A stretch of DNA of 33,603 nucleotides from an uncultured Collinsella sp. (GCA_900545665.1 UQZU01000025.1:1-33603), one strand, 5' to 3'; counted from the first letter of the stretch, positions 1 through 7,945 are shown. The notes: generated from the letters alone by a model not told the origin. Translations and numbers: made by a program.

Positions 1-42
1 CTCTCTCCGTCGTCGGCAGCGTCAGATGTGTATAAGAGACAG
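1..42 (+). other. Illumina Nextera adapter and index (non-genomic)
   Basis: Positions 10-42 are identical to the 33-nt Nextera Tn5 read-1 adapter, ending in the 19-bp mosaic end AGATGTGTATAAGAGACAG. Positions 2-9 (TCTCTCCG) match, from memory, the Nextera XT i5 index S511, and position 1 would be the last base of the P5 arm. The sequence is library construct retained at the contig end. Translating it gives the familiar artefact peptide MYKRQ fused to Rho, so any start codon called here is false. Confidence 0.97.
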
Positions 43-1923
43 CCCAAGGCCTTCGTCGAGGCAGAGAAGGCCGCAGCCGCAGCTGCAGCCGCTCGGGATG
101 CTGCGGCGACCGCCGAGTCTGCAACCGCTGCCGATGCACCCGTCCAGGATGCTACGACTTCCGAGGCCGCTCCCGCCGATGTCGAGCCCGCCGACGTCCG
201 TCCTGGTCGCAGCCATCGTACTGCTGCTAAGCGCACGTCCAAGGCCAAGACTGCCAAGAAGGGTGCGTCCGAGGATTCCGCCGAGACGACCGCCGATGCA
301 TCGACTGATGCCGCCGAGCCCCAAGACGTCGAACAGTCTGCGTCCGAGAAGCCCAAGCGCGGTCGTAAGAAGTCCGCTAAGGCCAAGGCGTCCGAGCAGC
401 AGGCCGAGGCCGAGCTGCAGGGCGATTCCAAGGCCGAGGCCAGCGATGATACTGCGGCTAACGCCGATGCCGCCGCAACCGATGGCGCCGCGCCCGCCGA
501 GGCCGAAGACGGCGCTCGCCCCAACCGTCGCCAGCACAAGCGCAACGACGAGCGCAACGAGCGCAAGGACGAGCGCAACAACGACCGCCGCAACCGCCAG
601 CGCGATCGCAAGCAGCGCAACAAGGAGCGTAATGCCGCTCCCACCGAGCCCACGCTTTCGCGCGAGGAGCTCGCGGCCATGAAGGTCGCCGAGCTGCGCG
701 AGAAGGCCAAGGAGTTCGAGATTGAGACGACCGGCAAGAAGAAAGCCGAGCTCGTCGAGGAGATCTACGTCACCGCCGCGAAGGCCGAGGGCTTCCGCGA
801 CATCAAGGGCATCCTGCAGATTCGTCCGGACAGCTCCGGTATCATCCATGCCCATGGCTACATGAAGTCCAACGACGACGCCTTCGTGCCCGCCTACCTC
901 ATCCGCTCCGCGCGTCTGCGCACGGGCGACGTCATCGAGGGCTCGCTTCGTCCTTCGCGCGGCGGCGACAAGCGCGCCGGCCTCGCCAAAATCACGACCG
1001 TCAACGGTCTAGACCCCGAGCAGATTCGCAACCGCCCCAAGTTCGGTGACCTCACCCCGGTCTATCCCAACGAGCCGCTGCGCATGGAGCATGGCAAGGA
1101 CTCCATTACCGGTCGCGCCATCGACATCGTGTCGCCGATCGGCAAGGGTCAGCGTGGCTTGATCGTGTCCCCGCCCAAGGCCGGCAAGACCACAATCCTC
1201 AAGAAGATCTGCCAGTCTATCTCGATTAACAACCCCGAGGTGCACCTCATCTGCCTGCTCGTCGACGAGCGCCCCGAAGAGGTTACCGATATGCAGCGTT
1301 CCATCAAGGGCGAGGTTGTGGCGTCGACCTTCGATATGCCCGCCGACAACCACACTCGTGTGGCAGAGCTCGTCATCGAGCGCGCCAAGCGCATCGTGGA
1401 GCTGGGCGGCGATGTCGTGGTGGTGCTCGACTCCATCACGCGTCTTGCCCGCGCCTACAACTTGGCGGCGCCCGCCTCAGGCCGCATCCTTTCGGGCGGC
1501 GTCGATTCGGCGGCACTGTATCCGCCCAAGCGCTTCCTGGGCGCAGCCCGCAATATCGAGAACGGTGGCTCGCTCACCATCCTGGCCTCTGCCCTCATCG
1601 ACACCGGCTCCAAGATGGACGAGGTCATCTTTGAGGAGTTCAAGGGCACCGGCAACATGGAGCTCAAGCTCGACCGCGACCTGGCCGACCGCCGCATCTT
1701 CCCGGCTATCGACCCCGTTGCCTCCGGTACGCGTAACGAGGACCTGTTGGTTGACGAGCAGATGCGTCCGTTTGTCTTTGGCCTGCGTCGCATTCTTGCC
1801 GGCATGAACAACACCGAGCGCGCAGCTGCGTCGTTTATCAAGGGTCTTAAGGGCACCAACACCAACCAGGAGTTCCTGGTGCGTTCGGCCAAAAAGCACA
1901 GCGACTACGAGCAGACGTTCTAG
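43..1923 (+). CDS. rho: Transcription termination factor Rho (5' partial)
   Basis: Rho is the hexameric RNA-dependent ATPase/helicase that terminates transcription. The genomic part begins in frame at 43 and the true start lies outside the contig. The first roughly 200 codons are an Ala/Glu/Lys-rich then Arg/Asn-rich low-complexity insert, as is typical of actinobacterial Rho. A Rho_N/SAP-like helical domain follows (around LSREELAAMKVAELREKAKE, 655-780), then the cold-shock-like RNA-binding domain (about 800-1000). The RecA-like core has Walker A (PPKAGKTT, near 1171-1194), Walker B (VVVVLDSITRLARAYN, near 1415-1462), the Q-loop region (LSGGVDSAALYPPKRFLGA, near 1489-1545) and the R-loop region (EEFKGTGNMELKLDR, near 1633-1677). 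The C-terminus is intact and is followed by a terminator at 1961. The identity is certain; only the 5' end is missing, because of the adapter junction. Confidence 0.97.
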   Translation, partial: PKAFVEAEKAAAAAAAARDAAATAESATAADAPVQDATTSEAAPADVEPADVRPGRSHRTAAKRTSKAKTAKKGASEDSAETTADASTDAAEPQDVEQSASEKPKRGRKKSAKAKASEQQAEAELQGDSKAEASDDTAANADAAATDGAAPAEAEDGARPNRRQHKRNDERNERKDERNNDRRNRQRDRKQRNKERNAAPTEPTLSREELAAMKVAELREKAKEFEIETTGKKKAELVEEIYVTAAKAEGFRDIKGILQIRPDSSGIIHAHGYMKSNDDAFVPAYLIRSARLRTGDVIEGSLRPSRGGDKRAGLAKITTVNGLDPEQIRNRPKFGDLTPVYPNEPLRMEHGKDSITGRAIDIVSPIGKGQRGLIVSPPKAGKTTILKKICQSISINNPEVHLICLLVDERPEEVTDMQRSIKGEVVASTFDMPADNHTRVAELVIERAKRIVELGGDVVVVLDSITRLARAYNLAAPASGRILSGGVDSAALYPPKRFLGAARNIENGGSLTILASALIDTGSKMDEVIFEEFKGTGNMELKLDRDLADRRIFPAIDPVASGTRNEDLLVDEQMRPFVFGLRRILAGMNNTERAAASFIKGLKGTNTNQEFLVRSAKKHSDYEQTF

Positions 1924-1960
1924 GTTGTCATCCACACGCAGCGATAGTCATCAATGCAAT

Positions 1961-1994
1961 AAAGGGTCGGGGCTTTGAGCCTCGGCCCTTTTCT
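1961..1994 (+). terminator. Rho-independent terminator after rho
   Basis: A GC-rich stem (AAGGGTCGGGG pairing with CCTCGGCCCTT, including G-U pairs) with a short TTTGAG-containing loop is followed by TTTTC. It lies 38 bp after the rho stop codon. Confidence 0.8.
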
Positions 1995-2071
1995 ATATCG
2001 CCGCTCCGCGCTTATTTTTGACCATAAGACTGGCAAGCAGCAGGTTTCCCGTTTCAATCCGACATCGTCGC

Positions 2072-2100
2072 TTGCAATCGACAGGGCGGTTTCGCATAAT
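2072..2100 (+). promoter_or_regulatory. Sigma70-type promoter for the 2237 gene
   Basis: A -35 TTGCAA (2072-2077), a 17-bp spacer and a -10 CATAAT (2095-2100) stand about 130 bp upstream of the start codon. A small GGGGC-ATA-GCCCC hairpin (2158-2170) lies in the resulting leader. Apart from this and the rho terminator, I see nothing in the 1924-2236 gap. Confidence 0.5.
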
Positions 2101-2236
2101 AGCTTTTAAGCTTCGCGACGGATAACGCAGATGAAACGAACCATATACCGTTGCTTTGGGGCATAGCCCCGCTTCATCTTCTCTCGCGCAGCCAACTGAA
2201 TGATGCGATTTGGGTGCTGGAAGATGGGGAGAGCTC

Positions 2237-3637
2237 ATGGCTTCTTCTGATGCAACACAACGAGCAGTCCTTGCCGGACTTTCGTGCGGGATCGGCCTTG
2301 CCGCTCCCGTGGTTATGTATGCCGCGACGCTGCCGTTTTCGTCTGTGAACGAGACGGTCGTGGCGGGTGCGGTTCCCTTCGCCGTGGGCGCGGTGGCGGG
2401 CGTGGGCATCTATGCCGCCTCGCTGGGTATCTCCGAGTATCGTGCGCAGCGTGAAGAGCGTCTGTTCCAGCCCGATGCCATGGGCGGTGCCGCCAATCTC
2501 AATCAGCATCAAAGCGAGTTCAAGACCGCCTCGATTTCAGCTCAGCAGCAGGATGCGACTCCTTACGCTGCGGCTTCTGATTCTCAGGCTCAGGCGGAGC
2601 AGTCTACCTCGGCATTCCTTTCCGGCCTGACTGGTGCGTTCCAGCGCCGTCATGCCGATGATGGTGTCCCTACCATCGCTCGAGCCGCAGATGCTATGGA
2701 CGAGGACGAGGCTTGGTCCATGATCGACAGTATGCTTGACGACGATTCGCCGGTGAGCTGCGACCCTGCACACTCGCGCGACGTCTATCAAGTCGCCATC
2801 GACGAGCTCACCAACGGCGGGCAGACCGGCTCCTTCAATCGCGACGACATCGCCGCCGCGGCACGCGCCGTGTCTGGCTCCCAGGCCGCCCCTGCGGGCA
2901 GCACGGCGGCTTTCGTGGCACTCGTCGCCAACGCGGCAGCCAATAACGCCTACAGCGCTACCTCGGCGGACGCGAACGCTTCTGCCGACAATTCGTACGT
3001 TGATGAAGCCATGGCCGCGGACGAGGAGGCCGTTGCCGCCCGCCGTGCCGCCGAAAGCTCGCTGTGGGGCGCTCCTGCCCAGCAGCAGGCGGCTGAGGCT
3101 GCGCCGTACAATGTAAACCTCGCCAGCATGCCTATCATCTCCGGTGCCGCGGATATCGATTTCGATGACCTCGATGAGCCTGCAGCCATCACTGCATCGA
3201 TTGATGCCCAAGATCGCATCGACACCGGCGACCTTCCGGATGCCTCACTCGAGGTTGATGTCCCCATGGCTGATTACTCGGGCCACGAGGACATGTGGGC
3301 CGCCGCCACCGCGATTCTGGATGAGATTGACGAGCCTGCTCCTGTTGCAGCCCCCGCTCCCGTCGCTGCCCCTCAGCCTGCTGCCCCCGCCTATGTCGGC
3401 CGTCACAGCGCTGTGTTCCCCGAGGATACTGCCCGTATCTCGCGCGAGAGCATCGAGCGGGCCGAGGCTATTGCCGCCGGCATTATGGAAAACCGTCGTC
3501 ACGAGCGCGTCAATCAGATCCTCGAGGAAGAGATCGAGCGCCTGCAGTCCTCTACCGCCAAGCGTACGGGCCGTGCCTACCTGAGCGTTATCGAGGGCGG
3601 TACCGCCAGCTTCGCGCCGCTCCGCGCGGAGGCATAA
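2237..3637 (+). CDS. Membrane-anchored low-complexity protein of unknown function
   Basis: The product is 466 aa and I do not recognise a characterised family. The ATG at 2237 is chosen over the upstream TTG at 2210 because GGGGAG sits 6 bp before it. Two hydrophobic segments (about residues 10-30 and 41-63) are separated by a short polar loop, which suggests an N-terminal membrane hairpin. The long remainder is Ala/Asp/Glu-rich and probably disordered, with acidic stretches and an Ala/Pro run near residue 370. The C-terminal 80 residues are different: they contain a predicted amphipathic helix (roughly TARISRESIERAEAIAAGIM to the EEEIERLQSS region) and a short conserved-looking tail. The next gene starts 8 bp after the stop, so the two are probably co-transcribed. 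A role as a cell-envelope scaffold is possible but is inference only. Confidence 0.75.
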   Translation: MASSDATQRAVLAGLSCGIGLAAPVVMYAATLPFSSVNETVVAGAVPFAVGAVAGVGIYAASLGISEYRAQREERLFQPDAMGGAANLNQHQSEFKTASISAQQQDATPYAAASDSQAQAEQSTSAFLSGLTGAFQRRHADDGVPTIARAADAMDEDEAWSMIDSMLDDDSPVSCDPAHSRDVYQVAIDELTNGGQTGSFNRDDIAAAARAVSGSQAAPAGSTAAFVALVANAAANNAYSATSADANASADNSYVDEAMAADEEAVAARRAAESSLWGAPAQQQAAEAAPYNVNLASMPIISGAADIDFDDLDEPAAITASIDAQDRIDTGDLPDASLEVDVPMADYSGHEDMWAAATAILDEIDEPAPVAAPAPVAAPQPAAPAYVGRHSAVFPEDTARISRESIERAEAIAAGIMENRRHERVNQILEEEIERLQSSTAKRTGRAYLSVIEGGTASFAPLRAEA

Positions 3638-3644
3638 CTTCTGC

Positions 3645-4094
3645 ATGGTTAAGATCAATCGAAAATGGGCGGTCGTGACCTGCCTGATGGCGCTCTTGAT
3701 CTGGGGCAATTCGCTGGTTCCCGGCTCGGGGTCGGGCTCGCTGAGCCTAACGGTCATGGAAGCTATCCGCGGTTTCCTGCACGGCGTGGGACTTCCATAT
3801 GAATGGGTGACCAACTTTGTTGTTCGCAAGTGCGCGCATTTTACCGAGTATATGGTGCTCGGCATCTTGGCAACGCACGCCTTTGATTTTGAGGGCCGGC
3901 GCACCTTTGACGTGCTGCTGCCCACGGCGGTGTTCCTGCTGCTGATTCCTTCGATCGACGAGACGATTCAGCTCTTTGTGCCGGGACGCGCCGGCATGAT
4001 CACCGATGTGATGATCGACTGCTGTGGAGCGGTAACGGGCGTTGTGCTCCGATATCTACTACGATCGCTCATATGTGCCAAAAAGGCCGCCTAG
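3645..4094 (+). CDS. VanZ-like family membrane protein
   Basis: The product is 149 aa, a normal length for single-domain VanZ-like proteins. It has an N-terminal hydrophobic segment (residues 8-24), the family signature RKCAHFTEYMVLG (61-73), a second and third membrane segment (about 68-80 and 90-104), and the second signature IDETIQLFVPGRAGMITDVMIDCCG (104-128), followed by a last membrane helix. VanZ itself gives low-level teicoplanin resistance, but most family members have no known function and nothing here links it to glycopeptide resistance. It starts 8 bp after the preceding gene, with a GGAGG inside that gene's last codons serving as the probable ribosome site, which suggests translational coupling. 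Confidence 0.88.
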   Translation: MVKINRKWAVVTCLMALLIWGNSLVPGSGSGSLSLTVMEAIRGFLHGVGLPYEWVTNFVVRKCAHFTEYMVLGILATHAFDFEGRRTFDVLLPTAVFLLLIPSIDETIQLFVPGRAGMITDVMIDCCGAVTGVVLRYLLRSLICAKKAA

Positions 4095-4127
4095 GACGTA
4101 TGCTTGGTGCTAGGCGGCCTTTTTTAT
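4080..4127 (+). terminator. Strong bidirectional terminator
   Basis: A near-perfect stem (AAAAAGGCCGCCTAG against CTAGGCGGCCTTTTTT) sits between the convergent VanZ-like gene and the ROK kinase gene. An A-run on one side and a T-run on the other let it serve both strands. Confidence 0.9.
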
Positions 4128-4207
4128 TAGAGGGCTTATATAGGGCGTGGTGGCGTCGTTCCGTAGGTTGGATTTGCCGGGCGCGCCACGCCCTGTGGGT
4201 GCGTCTG

Positions 4208-5098
4208 TTACTGAAGCGCCTGCGCGCCCAGGGCCAGGCAGCCCATGATGCCCTGCTTGCCCTCAAGGCTGTTGTTGACAATATAGGTATCGATGTCGTT
4301 GACCTCGGGCGTGACGATATAACCGTTGAGCATCTCGGCGCACTTCTTGCGCGCGAGCGGCACGATGGGGGTGTGGTCGGCCACGCCGCCACCGATGATG
4401 ATCTTTTGCGGCGCGTAGCACAGCGTGTAGGTCATGAGCGCCTGTGCCAGATAGCCTGCGAGCAGGTCCATGGCCTCCGGGTCATCGGCCATGTCTCCGG
4501 CGCTCTTGCCATCCCAGCGCTTTTTAACGCCGGGGCCGGCGATGAGACCCTCGAGGCAATTGTCGTGGAAGGGGCAGGCGCTGTGCTCGCCAATGGTGTC
4601 GCGCGGGTCGCGCGTGACCAGGATGTGGCCGGCCTCGGGATGCATCATGCCGTGTACGAGCTTACCGCCCGAGAGCACGCCGGCGCCCACGCCGGTGCCG
4701 ATGGTCAGATACACAACGTCAGTGAGGCCCTGGGCGCAACCAAAGGTGACCTCGCCCAGGCAGGCGACGTTGACGTCGGTGTCGTAGCCGCAGGGGATAT
4801 TGAGCTCGTTTTGGATAGTGCCCAGCAGGTCAAAGTAGCGCCATGCCGTTTTGGGCGTCTCCAGGATCTTGCCGTATTGGGGCGAGGCAGGGTTGACTGC
4901 GGTGGGGCCAAAGGCGCCGATGCCCAGCGCGGCGATGCCCTTGTCGGCAAACCATGCATTGACGGCCTCAACGGTCTCCTGCGGGGTCGTGGTCGCGATC
5001 TGCTCACGCTCCAGGACCGTACCGTCTGCATAGCCCGTGGCACAGACCATCTTGGTGCCGCCGGCCTCGAGCGCTCCGATAAGCTGCTGTTCTGCCAT
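4208..5098 (-). CDS. ROK family sugar kinase, fructokinase type
   Basis: This predicted cytoplasmic kinase (296 aa) phosphorylates a hexose with ATP; the closest match I recognise is the ROK fructokinase group (ScrK/GmuE-like, EC 2.7.1.4). The N-terminal ATP-binding motif is EAGGTK (residues 11-16). TDVN contains the likely catalytic Asp (D108), and TIGTGVGAG (132-140) is the second phosphate loop. The ROK zinc site is visible as HPEAGH (153-158) and CPFHDNC (C175, H178, C181). IIIGGGV near residue 235 closes the second lobe. The spacing of the zinc ligands is that of fructokinases rather than of glucokinases or NagC-type repressors, and there is no N-terminal DNA-binding domain. No sugar transporter or hydrolase is adjacent, so the physiological substrate is not indicated by context. 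Confidence 0.88.
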   Translation of the reverse strand: MAEQQLIGALEAGGTKMVCATGYADGTVLEREQIATTTPQETVEAVNAWFADKGIAALGIGAFGPTAVNPASPQYGKILETPKTAWRYFDLLGTIQNELNIPCGYDTDVNVACLGEVTFGCAQGLTDVVYLTIGTGVGAGVLSGGKLVHGMMHPEAGHILVTRDPRDTIGEHSACPFHDNCLEGLIAGPGVKKRWDGKSAGDMADDPEAMDLLAGYLAQALMTYTLCYAPQKIIIGGGVADHTPIVPLARKKCAEMLNGYIVTPEVNDIDTYIVNNSLEGKQGIMGCLALGAQALQ

Positions 5099-5174
5099 AG
5101 TATTCCTCTCTCTGGGACGAGTTGCTCCGTGACTAAAGTATAGGGCTCTAAACCATTTAAGAAAGCGCTATAAA

Positions 5175-5213
5175 AAGAAGCCTCGCAACGTGGCGGGCGG
5201 TGCGAGGCTTCTT
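5175..5213 (-). terminator. Terminator after the aminotransferase gene
   Basis: A 13-bp perfect stem (AAGAAGCCTCGCA with TGCGAGGCTTCTT) reads into CTTTTTAT on the minus strand. It lies 27 bp after the aminotransferase stop and insulates the downstream kinase gene. A possible -10 TATACT for the kinase lies at about 5134-5139 on minus. Confidence 0.85.
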
Positions 5214-5239
5214 TGGCTACTTTAGCTGCCGGGCCGTCC

Positions 5240-6421
5240 TTACCCGCGCGGCTTGATTTTATCACGTAGAGACTTGAGGTTCTCCAGTGCCGCGTTAAGC
5301 GTCTCGTCCCGCTTGGCAAAGTGGAAACGAATCAGATGGTTGACGGGCTCGCGGAAGAAGCTCGAGCCGGGCACGGCGCCCACGCCCACCTTGGATGCGA
5401 GGTCCTCGCAGAATTCGAGGTCGCTGTCATAGCCAAACTCAGAGATGTCCATCATGACGTAGTAGGCGCCCTGCGGCACGTTATGCTCAAGACCGATGCT
5501 ATCGAGCCCCTGGCAGAACAAGTCGCGTTTGGCGGTGTAGAGGTCGAGGACCTCATCGTAATAGCTGTCGTCGAAGTTGAGGGCGGTGACAACGGCTTCC
5601 TGCAGGGGAGCGGCGGCACCCACGGTGAGAAAGTCGTGGACCTTCTTGATACGCTCGGTGATCTGGGACGGAGCGATGGTGTAGCCCAAGCGCCAACCGG
5701 TGATGGAGTACGTCTTAGACAGCGAGCTGCAGCTGATGGTTCGCTCGAACATGCCGGGCAGCGTGGGCATATAGACGTGCTCGTGGGGCGCGTAGACGAT
5801 GTGCTCGTATACCTCGTCGGTAATGCAGTAGGCGTCGTACTTTTTGCAGAGGTCGGCGATGAAGGTGAGCTCCTCGCGCGTAAAGACCTTGCCGCAAGGG
5901 TTAGAAGGGTTGCACAGGACGATGGCCTTGGGGTCGTTGTCGCGGAAGGCTGCCTCGAGCGCCTCGCGGTCAAAGTCGAATGTGGGCGGGTTGAGCGGCA
6001 CATAGATGGGCTCGGCACCCGAGAGAATGGTGTCAGCGCCGTAGTTCTCGTAGAACGGCGAGAAGATGACGACCTTGTCTCCGGGGTTCGTAACCGTCAT
6101 CATGGCGGCCATCATGGCCTCGGTGGAGCCGCAGGTGACCACGATGTTCTCGTTGGGGTTTACCGGCATGCCCATAAAGTGCTCCTGTTTGGCGGCGAGC
6201 GCCTCGCGCATGGCCTGGGAGCCCCAGGTAATGGAGTACTGGTGATAGAGCGGCTTGGGGTCGCTGGCGATGGCGCTGAGGCTATCGAGCAGCTGCGCCG
6301 GGGGATCGAAGTCGGGGAAGCCCTGCGAGAGATTGACAGCGCCGTACTTATTGGAGATGCGTGTCATGCGGCGGATGACCGAATCGGTAAACGTTGCCGT
6401 GCGGTTGGAGAGTTCTTTCAT
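5240..6421 (-). CDS. PLP-dependent class I/II aminotransferase
   Basis: The product (393 aa) is a fold-type I aminotransferase that transfers an amino group to a 2-oxo acid. Recognisable elements are NLSQGFPDF (30-38, substrate-binding loop), GSTEAM (98-103, phosphate pocket), NPSNPCG (171-177), TDEVYEH (201-207, the Asp that contacts the pyridine nitrogen) and SLSKTYSITGWRLGY (233-247), in which K236 is the Schiff-base lysine. The C-terminal Arg of the carboxylate site lies in HLIRFHFAK. The NLSQGFPDF and KTYSITGWR wording resembles the kynurenine/methionine aminotransferase (YbdL-like) and PatA-like group. Substrate cannot be fixed from sequence. ATG at 6421 is preceded by AAAGGA on minus. 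It is monocistronic, with its own terminator. Confidence 0.9.
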   Translation of the reverse strand: MKELSNRTATFTDSVIRRMTRISNKYGAVNLSQGFPDFDPPAQLLDSLSAIASDPKPLYHQYSITWGSQAMREALAAKQEHFMGMPVNPNENIVVTCGSTEAMMAAMMTVTNPGDKVVIFSPFYENYGADTILSGAEPIYVPLNPPTFDFDREALEAAFRDNDPKAIVLCNPSNPCGKVFTREELTFIADLCKKYDAYCITDEVYEHIVYAPHEHVYMPTLPGMFERTISCSSLSKTYSITGWRLGYTIAPSQITERIKKVHDFLTVGAAAPLQEAVVTALNFDDSYYDEVLDLYTAKRDLFCQGLDSIGLEHNVPQGAYYVMMDISEFGYDSDLEFCEDLASKVGVGAVPGSSFFREPVNHLIRFHFAKRDETLNAALENLKSLRDKIKPRG

Positions 6422-6505
6422 GACGGTCCTTTCGAGGATTTGCAGTGGGGCAAGTTTACTCCTATGAAACCGGTGGGATTTGTTCGAAATGGTCTCGAAA
6501 AACTC

Positions 6506-6524
6506 TTTTCAAAATTCTTGAAAA
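6506..6524. repeat. 19-bp AT-rich inverted repeat
   Basis: Arms TTTTCAA and TTGAAAA are separated by AATTC. The repeat sits between the aminotransferase start and the tRNA promoter, 8 bp upstream of the -35 box. It could be a regulator site or an upstream element; no regulator is identified. Confidence 0.4.
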
Positions 6525-6531
6525 TTGGGGC

Positions 6532-6560
6532 TTGCATCGTGTGGCGTTCCTTGCAATAAT
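6532..6560 (+). promoter_or_regulatory. Promoter of the tRNA operon
   Basis: TTGCAT (6532-6537), a 17-bp spacer and AATAAT (6555-6560) lie 26 bp before the first tRNA, the expected distance for a stable-RNA promoter. Confidence 0.6.
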
Positions 6561-6586
6561 AGTCGAGCGCGAAGCGCACAGGACAC

Positions 6587-6664
6587 GGTGGGTGTAGCTC
6601 AGTTGGCTAGAGCGACGGGTTGTGGTCCCGTAGGTCGAGGGTTCGAGTCCCTTTACCCACCCCA
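6587..6664 (+). tRNA. tRNA-His (GTG anticodon)
   Basis: A complete cloverleaf with acceptor stem GTGGGTG/TACCCAC and anticodon loop TTGTGGT (anticodon GTG) on the ACGGG/CCCGT stem. The T-arm is GAGGG-TTCGAGT-CCCTT. An encoded G at -1 pairs with C73, the identity element of tRNA-His, and the CCA end is encoded (6662-6664). Confidence 0.96.
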
Positions 6665-6686
6665 GTTCTTGCTTTGTGTTGATATC

Positions 6687-6762
6687 GGGTCGTTAGCTCA
6701 GTTGGTAGAGCAGGGGACTCTTAATCCCAAGGTCCAGGGTTCGAACCCCTGACGGCCCACCA
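6687..6762 (+). tRNA. tRNA-Lys (CTT anticodon), copy 1
   Basis: Acceptor stem GGGTCGT/ACGGCCC, anticodon loop CTCTTAA with anticodon CTT, T-arm CAGGG-TTCGAAC-CCCTG, discriminator A and an encoded CCA (6760-6762). It starts 22 bp after tRNA-His. Confidence 0.95.
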
Positions 6763-6775
6763 CACGATATCTCCT

Positions 6776-6801
6776 CTAAAGTCCGCCACAACGGACTTTA
6801 G
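6776..6801 (+). repeat. Hairpin between the two tRNA-Lys genes
   Basis: A perfect 10-bp stem (CTAAAGTCCG/CGGACTTTAG) with loop CCACAA fills the spacer between the lysine tRNAs. It is followed by CTTTGGG rather than a clean T-run, so it may be a weak attenuator or an RNA-processing signal. Confidence 0.6.
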
Positions 6802-6805
6802 CTTT

Positions 6806-6878
6806 GGGTCGTTAGCTCAGTTGGTAGAGCAGGGGACTCTTAATCCCAAGGTCCAGGGTTCGACCCCCTGACGGCCCA
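6806..6878 (+). tRNA. tRNA-Lys (CTT anticodon), copy 2, no encoded CCA
   Basis: The body is almost identical to copy 1, with anticodon CTT. It differs in the T-loop (TTCGACC instead of TTCGAAC), and its 3' end runs into CCC rather than CCA, so the CCA tail must be added enzymatically. Confidence 0.93.
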
Positions 6879-6891
6879 CCCAAAGATCGTT

Positions 6892-6922
6892 AAAGCGACT
6901 GGCTCAGGCTGGTCGCTTTTTT
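6892..6922 (+). terminator. Terminator of the tRNA operon
   Basis: Stem AAAGCGAC...GTCGCTTT with loop TGGCTCAGGCTG, followed by TTTTTTG, ends the three-tRNA unit. Confidence 0.85.
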
Positions 6923-6965
6923 GTTGACCTCGCATGGGGTCGAACCCGAAAGGGCACAGCCGCTT

Positions 6966-7826
6966 TCACAGATCGAGCCTACCCTGGGGATCGGTAAAAC
7001 CGTCAGTACCCTCCTTGAGTTTCTTCTCGTCTGTCTTCACGCGACGCTCGAGCTTTTTTGTATCCTCGGCAGGCGGTAGGTTCTCGGGGACAATTCCGCG
7101 GTCGATGAGGCTGCCACGCACGCTTGTGTTGTTCTCGACGTGCTCTTGCTTGATCTGGTCCAGGCCGTACAGGTCGTGTTCCTCGGCGTTGAAGGCCGTC
7201 ATCGAGTTCGTAAGGTCCTTTGCTTTGATGAGGACATCGGCTAACCTGTCCGCCAATGCCGCGCTCTTGGGTACGCCGAGCTGCTGCTTCATTTCCGCCG
7301 TGCTTCTGCCGCCGAATAACGCCTCATCGCCCTTCGACTTGATGATCGCGAATCCTTTGGAGTCCACGCCGCGTTTGAACGCAATACCCGAGAGCTGTTT
7401 CTCTGAATCGGATAGCGAGTGACGCGCCTGCAAGCGCTGAATCTCTGCGAAGCGCTGCTCTATGAGCTCTTGGCGGCGCGTCTGCACGGCAAAGTATGCC
7501 TGGGCGAGCGCGATCTCTGGCTTGTTTGAATCTCCGTTCTGCGCGATTAAATAGCATGCATAGCGCGTAAGTTTGTAGTCTTTAACCGCGCGAGCGGCGA
7601 CACCGGCAGTTACCATTTTCGTGGTGTCACGAAAATGGGAATCAACTGGAGTTTTGTTTGTTTCGCATGAGACTTTTGCCCTCTTAACAACTTCGGCGAA
7701 GTTCTCCCATCGAGTGTACCCCATGGGTTCCATTAAATCGCGTGCGAGCCAATACTCAACGCCGTCTTCCACATTGGCGTAGCTATCAAGTTCGATACGC
7801 CACTTCTCGATATCTCTACTGTCCAT
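6966..7826 (-). CDS. dinD: DinD-like DNA-damage-inducible protein D
   Basis: The product (286 aa) matches the DinD family in length and signatures. The N-terminal part is BRO-like (EYWLARDLMEPMGYTRWENF, about residues 24-43). The family core is DYKLTRYACYLIAQNGDSNKPEIALAQAYFAVQTRRQE, roughly residues 82-120. In E. coli DinD is induced by the SOS response and inhibits RecA-mediated strand exchange; that role is family knowledge and is not shown here. A GGAGGAG ribosome site precedes the ATG. I see no convincing LexA-type box upstream. The gene lies directly behind a tRNA operon, a common landing place for acquired DNA, but no flanking repeats or integrase are visible. Confidence 0.9.
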   Translation of the reverse strand: MDSRDIEKWRIELDSYANVEDGVEYWLARDLMEPMGYTRWENFAEVVKRAKVSCETNKTPVDSHFRDTTKMVTAGVAARAVKDYKLTRYACYLIAQNGDSNKPEIALAQAYFAVQTRRQELIEQRFAEIQRLQARHSLSDSEKQLSGIAFKRGVDSKGFAIIKSKGDEALFGGRSTAEMKQQLGVPKSAALADRLADVLIKAKDLTNSMTAFNAEEHDLYGLDQIKQEHVENNTSVRGSLIDRGIVPENLPPAEDTKKLERRVKTDEKKLKEGTDGFTDPQGRLDL

Positions 7827-7909
7827 ATCTCCTCCTCGCTGGTCTATTTTCTATGCGGGCTTTGCCCGCTCTGTATTCAGAATAAGGATACGCTGTCGTG
7901 CGGACACGA

Positions 7910-7945
7910 ATGGGCCCCGTGCTGCTTCGAGCTCACGGGGCCCAT
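7910..7945 (-). terminator. 12-bp perfect stem, possible terminator without T-tract
   Basis: ATGGGCCCCGTG (7910-7921) and CACGGGGCCCAT (7934-7945) form a very stable hairpin 43 bp downstream of the flavoprotein stop. No T-run follows on either strand, so it may be a non-canonical terminator or an mRNA-protecting structure. A smaller GCGGGC-TTT-GCCCGC hairpin lies at about 7855-7870, upstream of dinD. Confidence 0.4.

Noticed and set aside
22..855. Minus-strand frame ending in SLIHI and + frame starting MCIRDS at the left end
   Set aside because: Both include translated adapter sequence and lie over rho.
4073..5143. 356-codon open frame on + across the ROK kinase region
   Set aside because: It starts inside the terminator and is antisense to a clear kinase gene.
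6934..6960. tRNA T-arm-like string (GGGGTCGAACCC) after the tRNA operon, as an attachment-site remnant
   Set aside because: The match to the tRNA-Lys 3' end is short and imperfect. No integrase or second site is seen.
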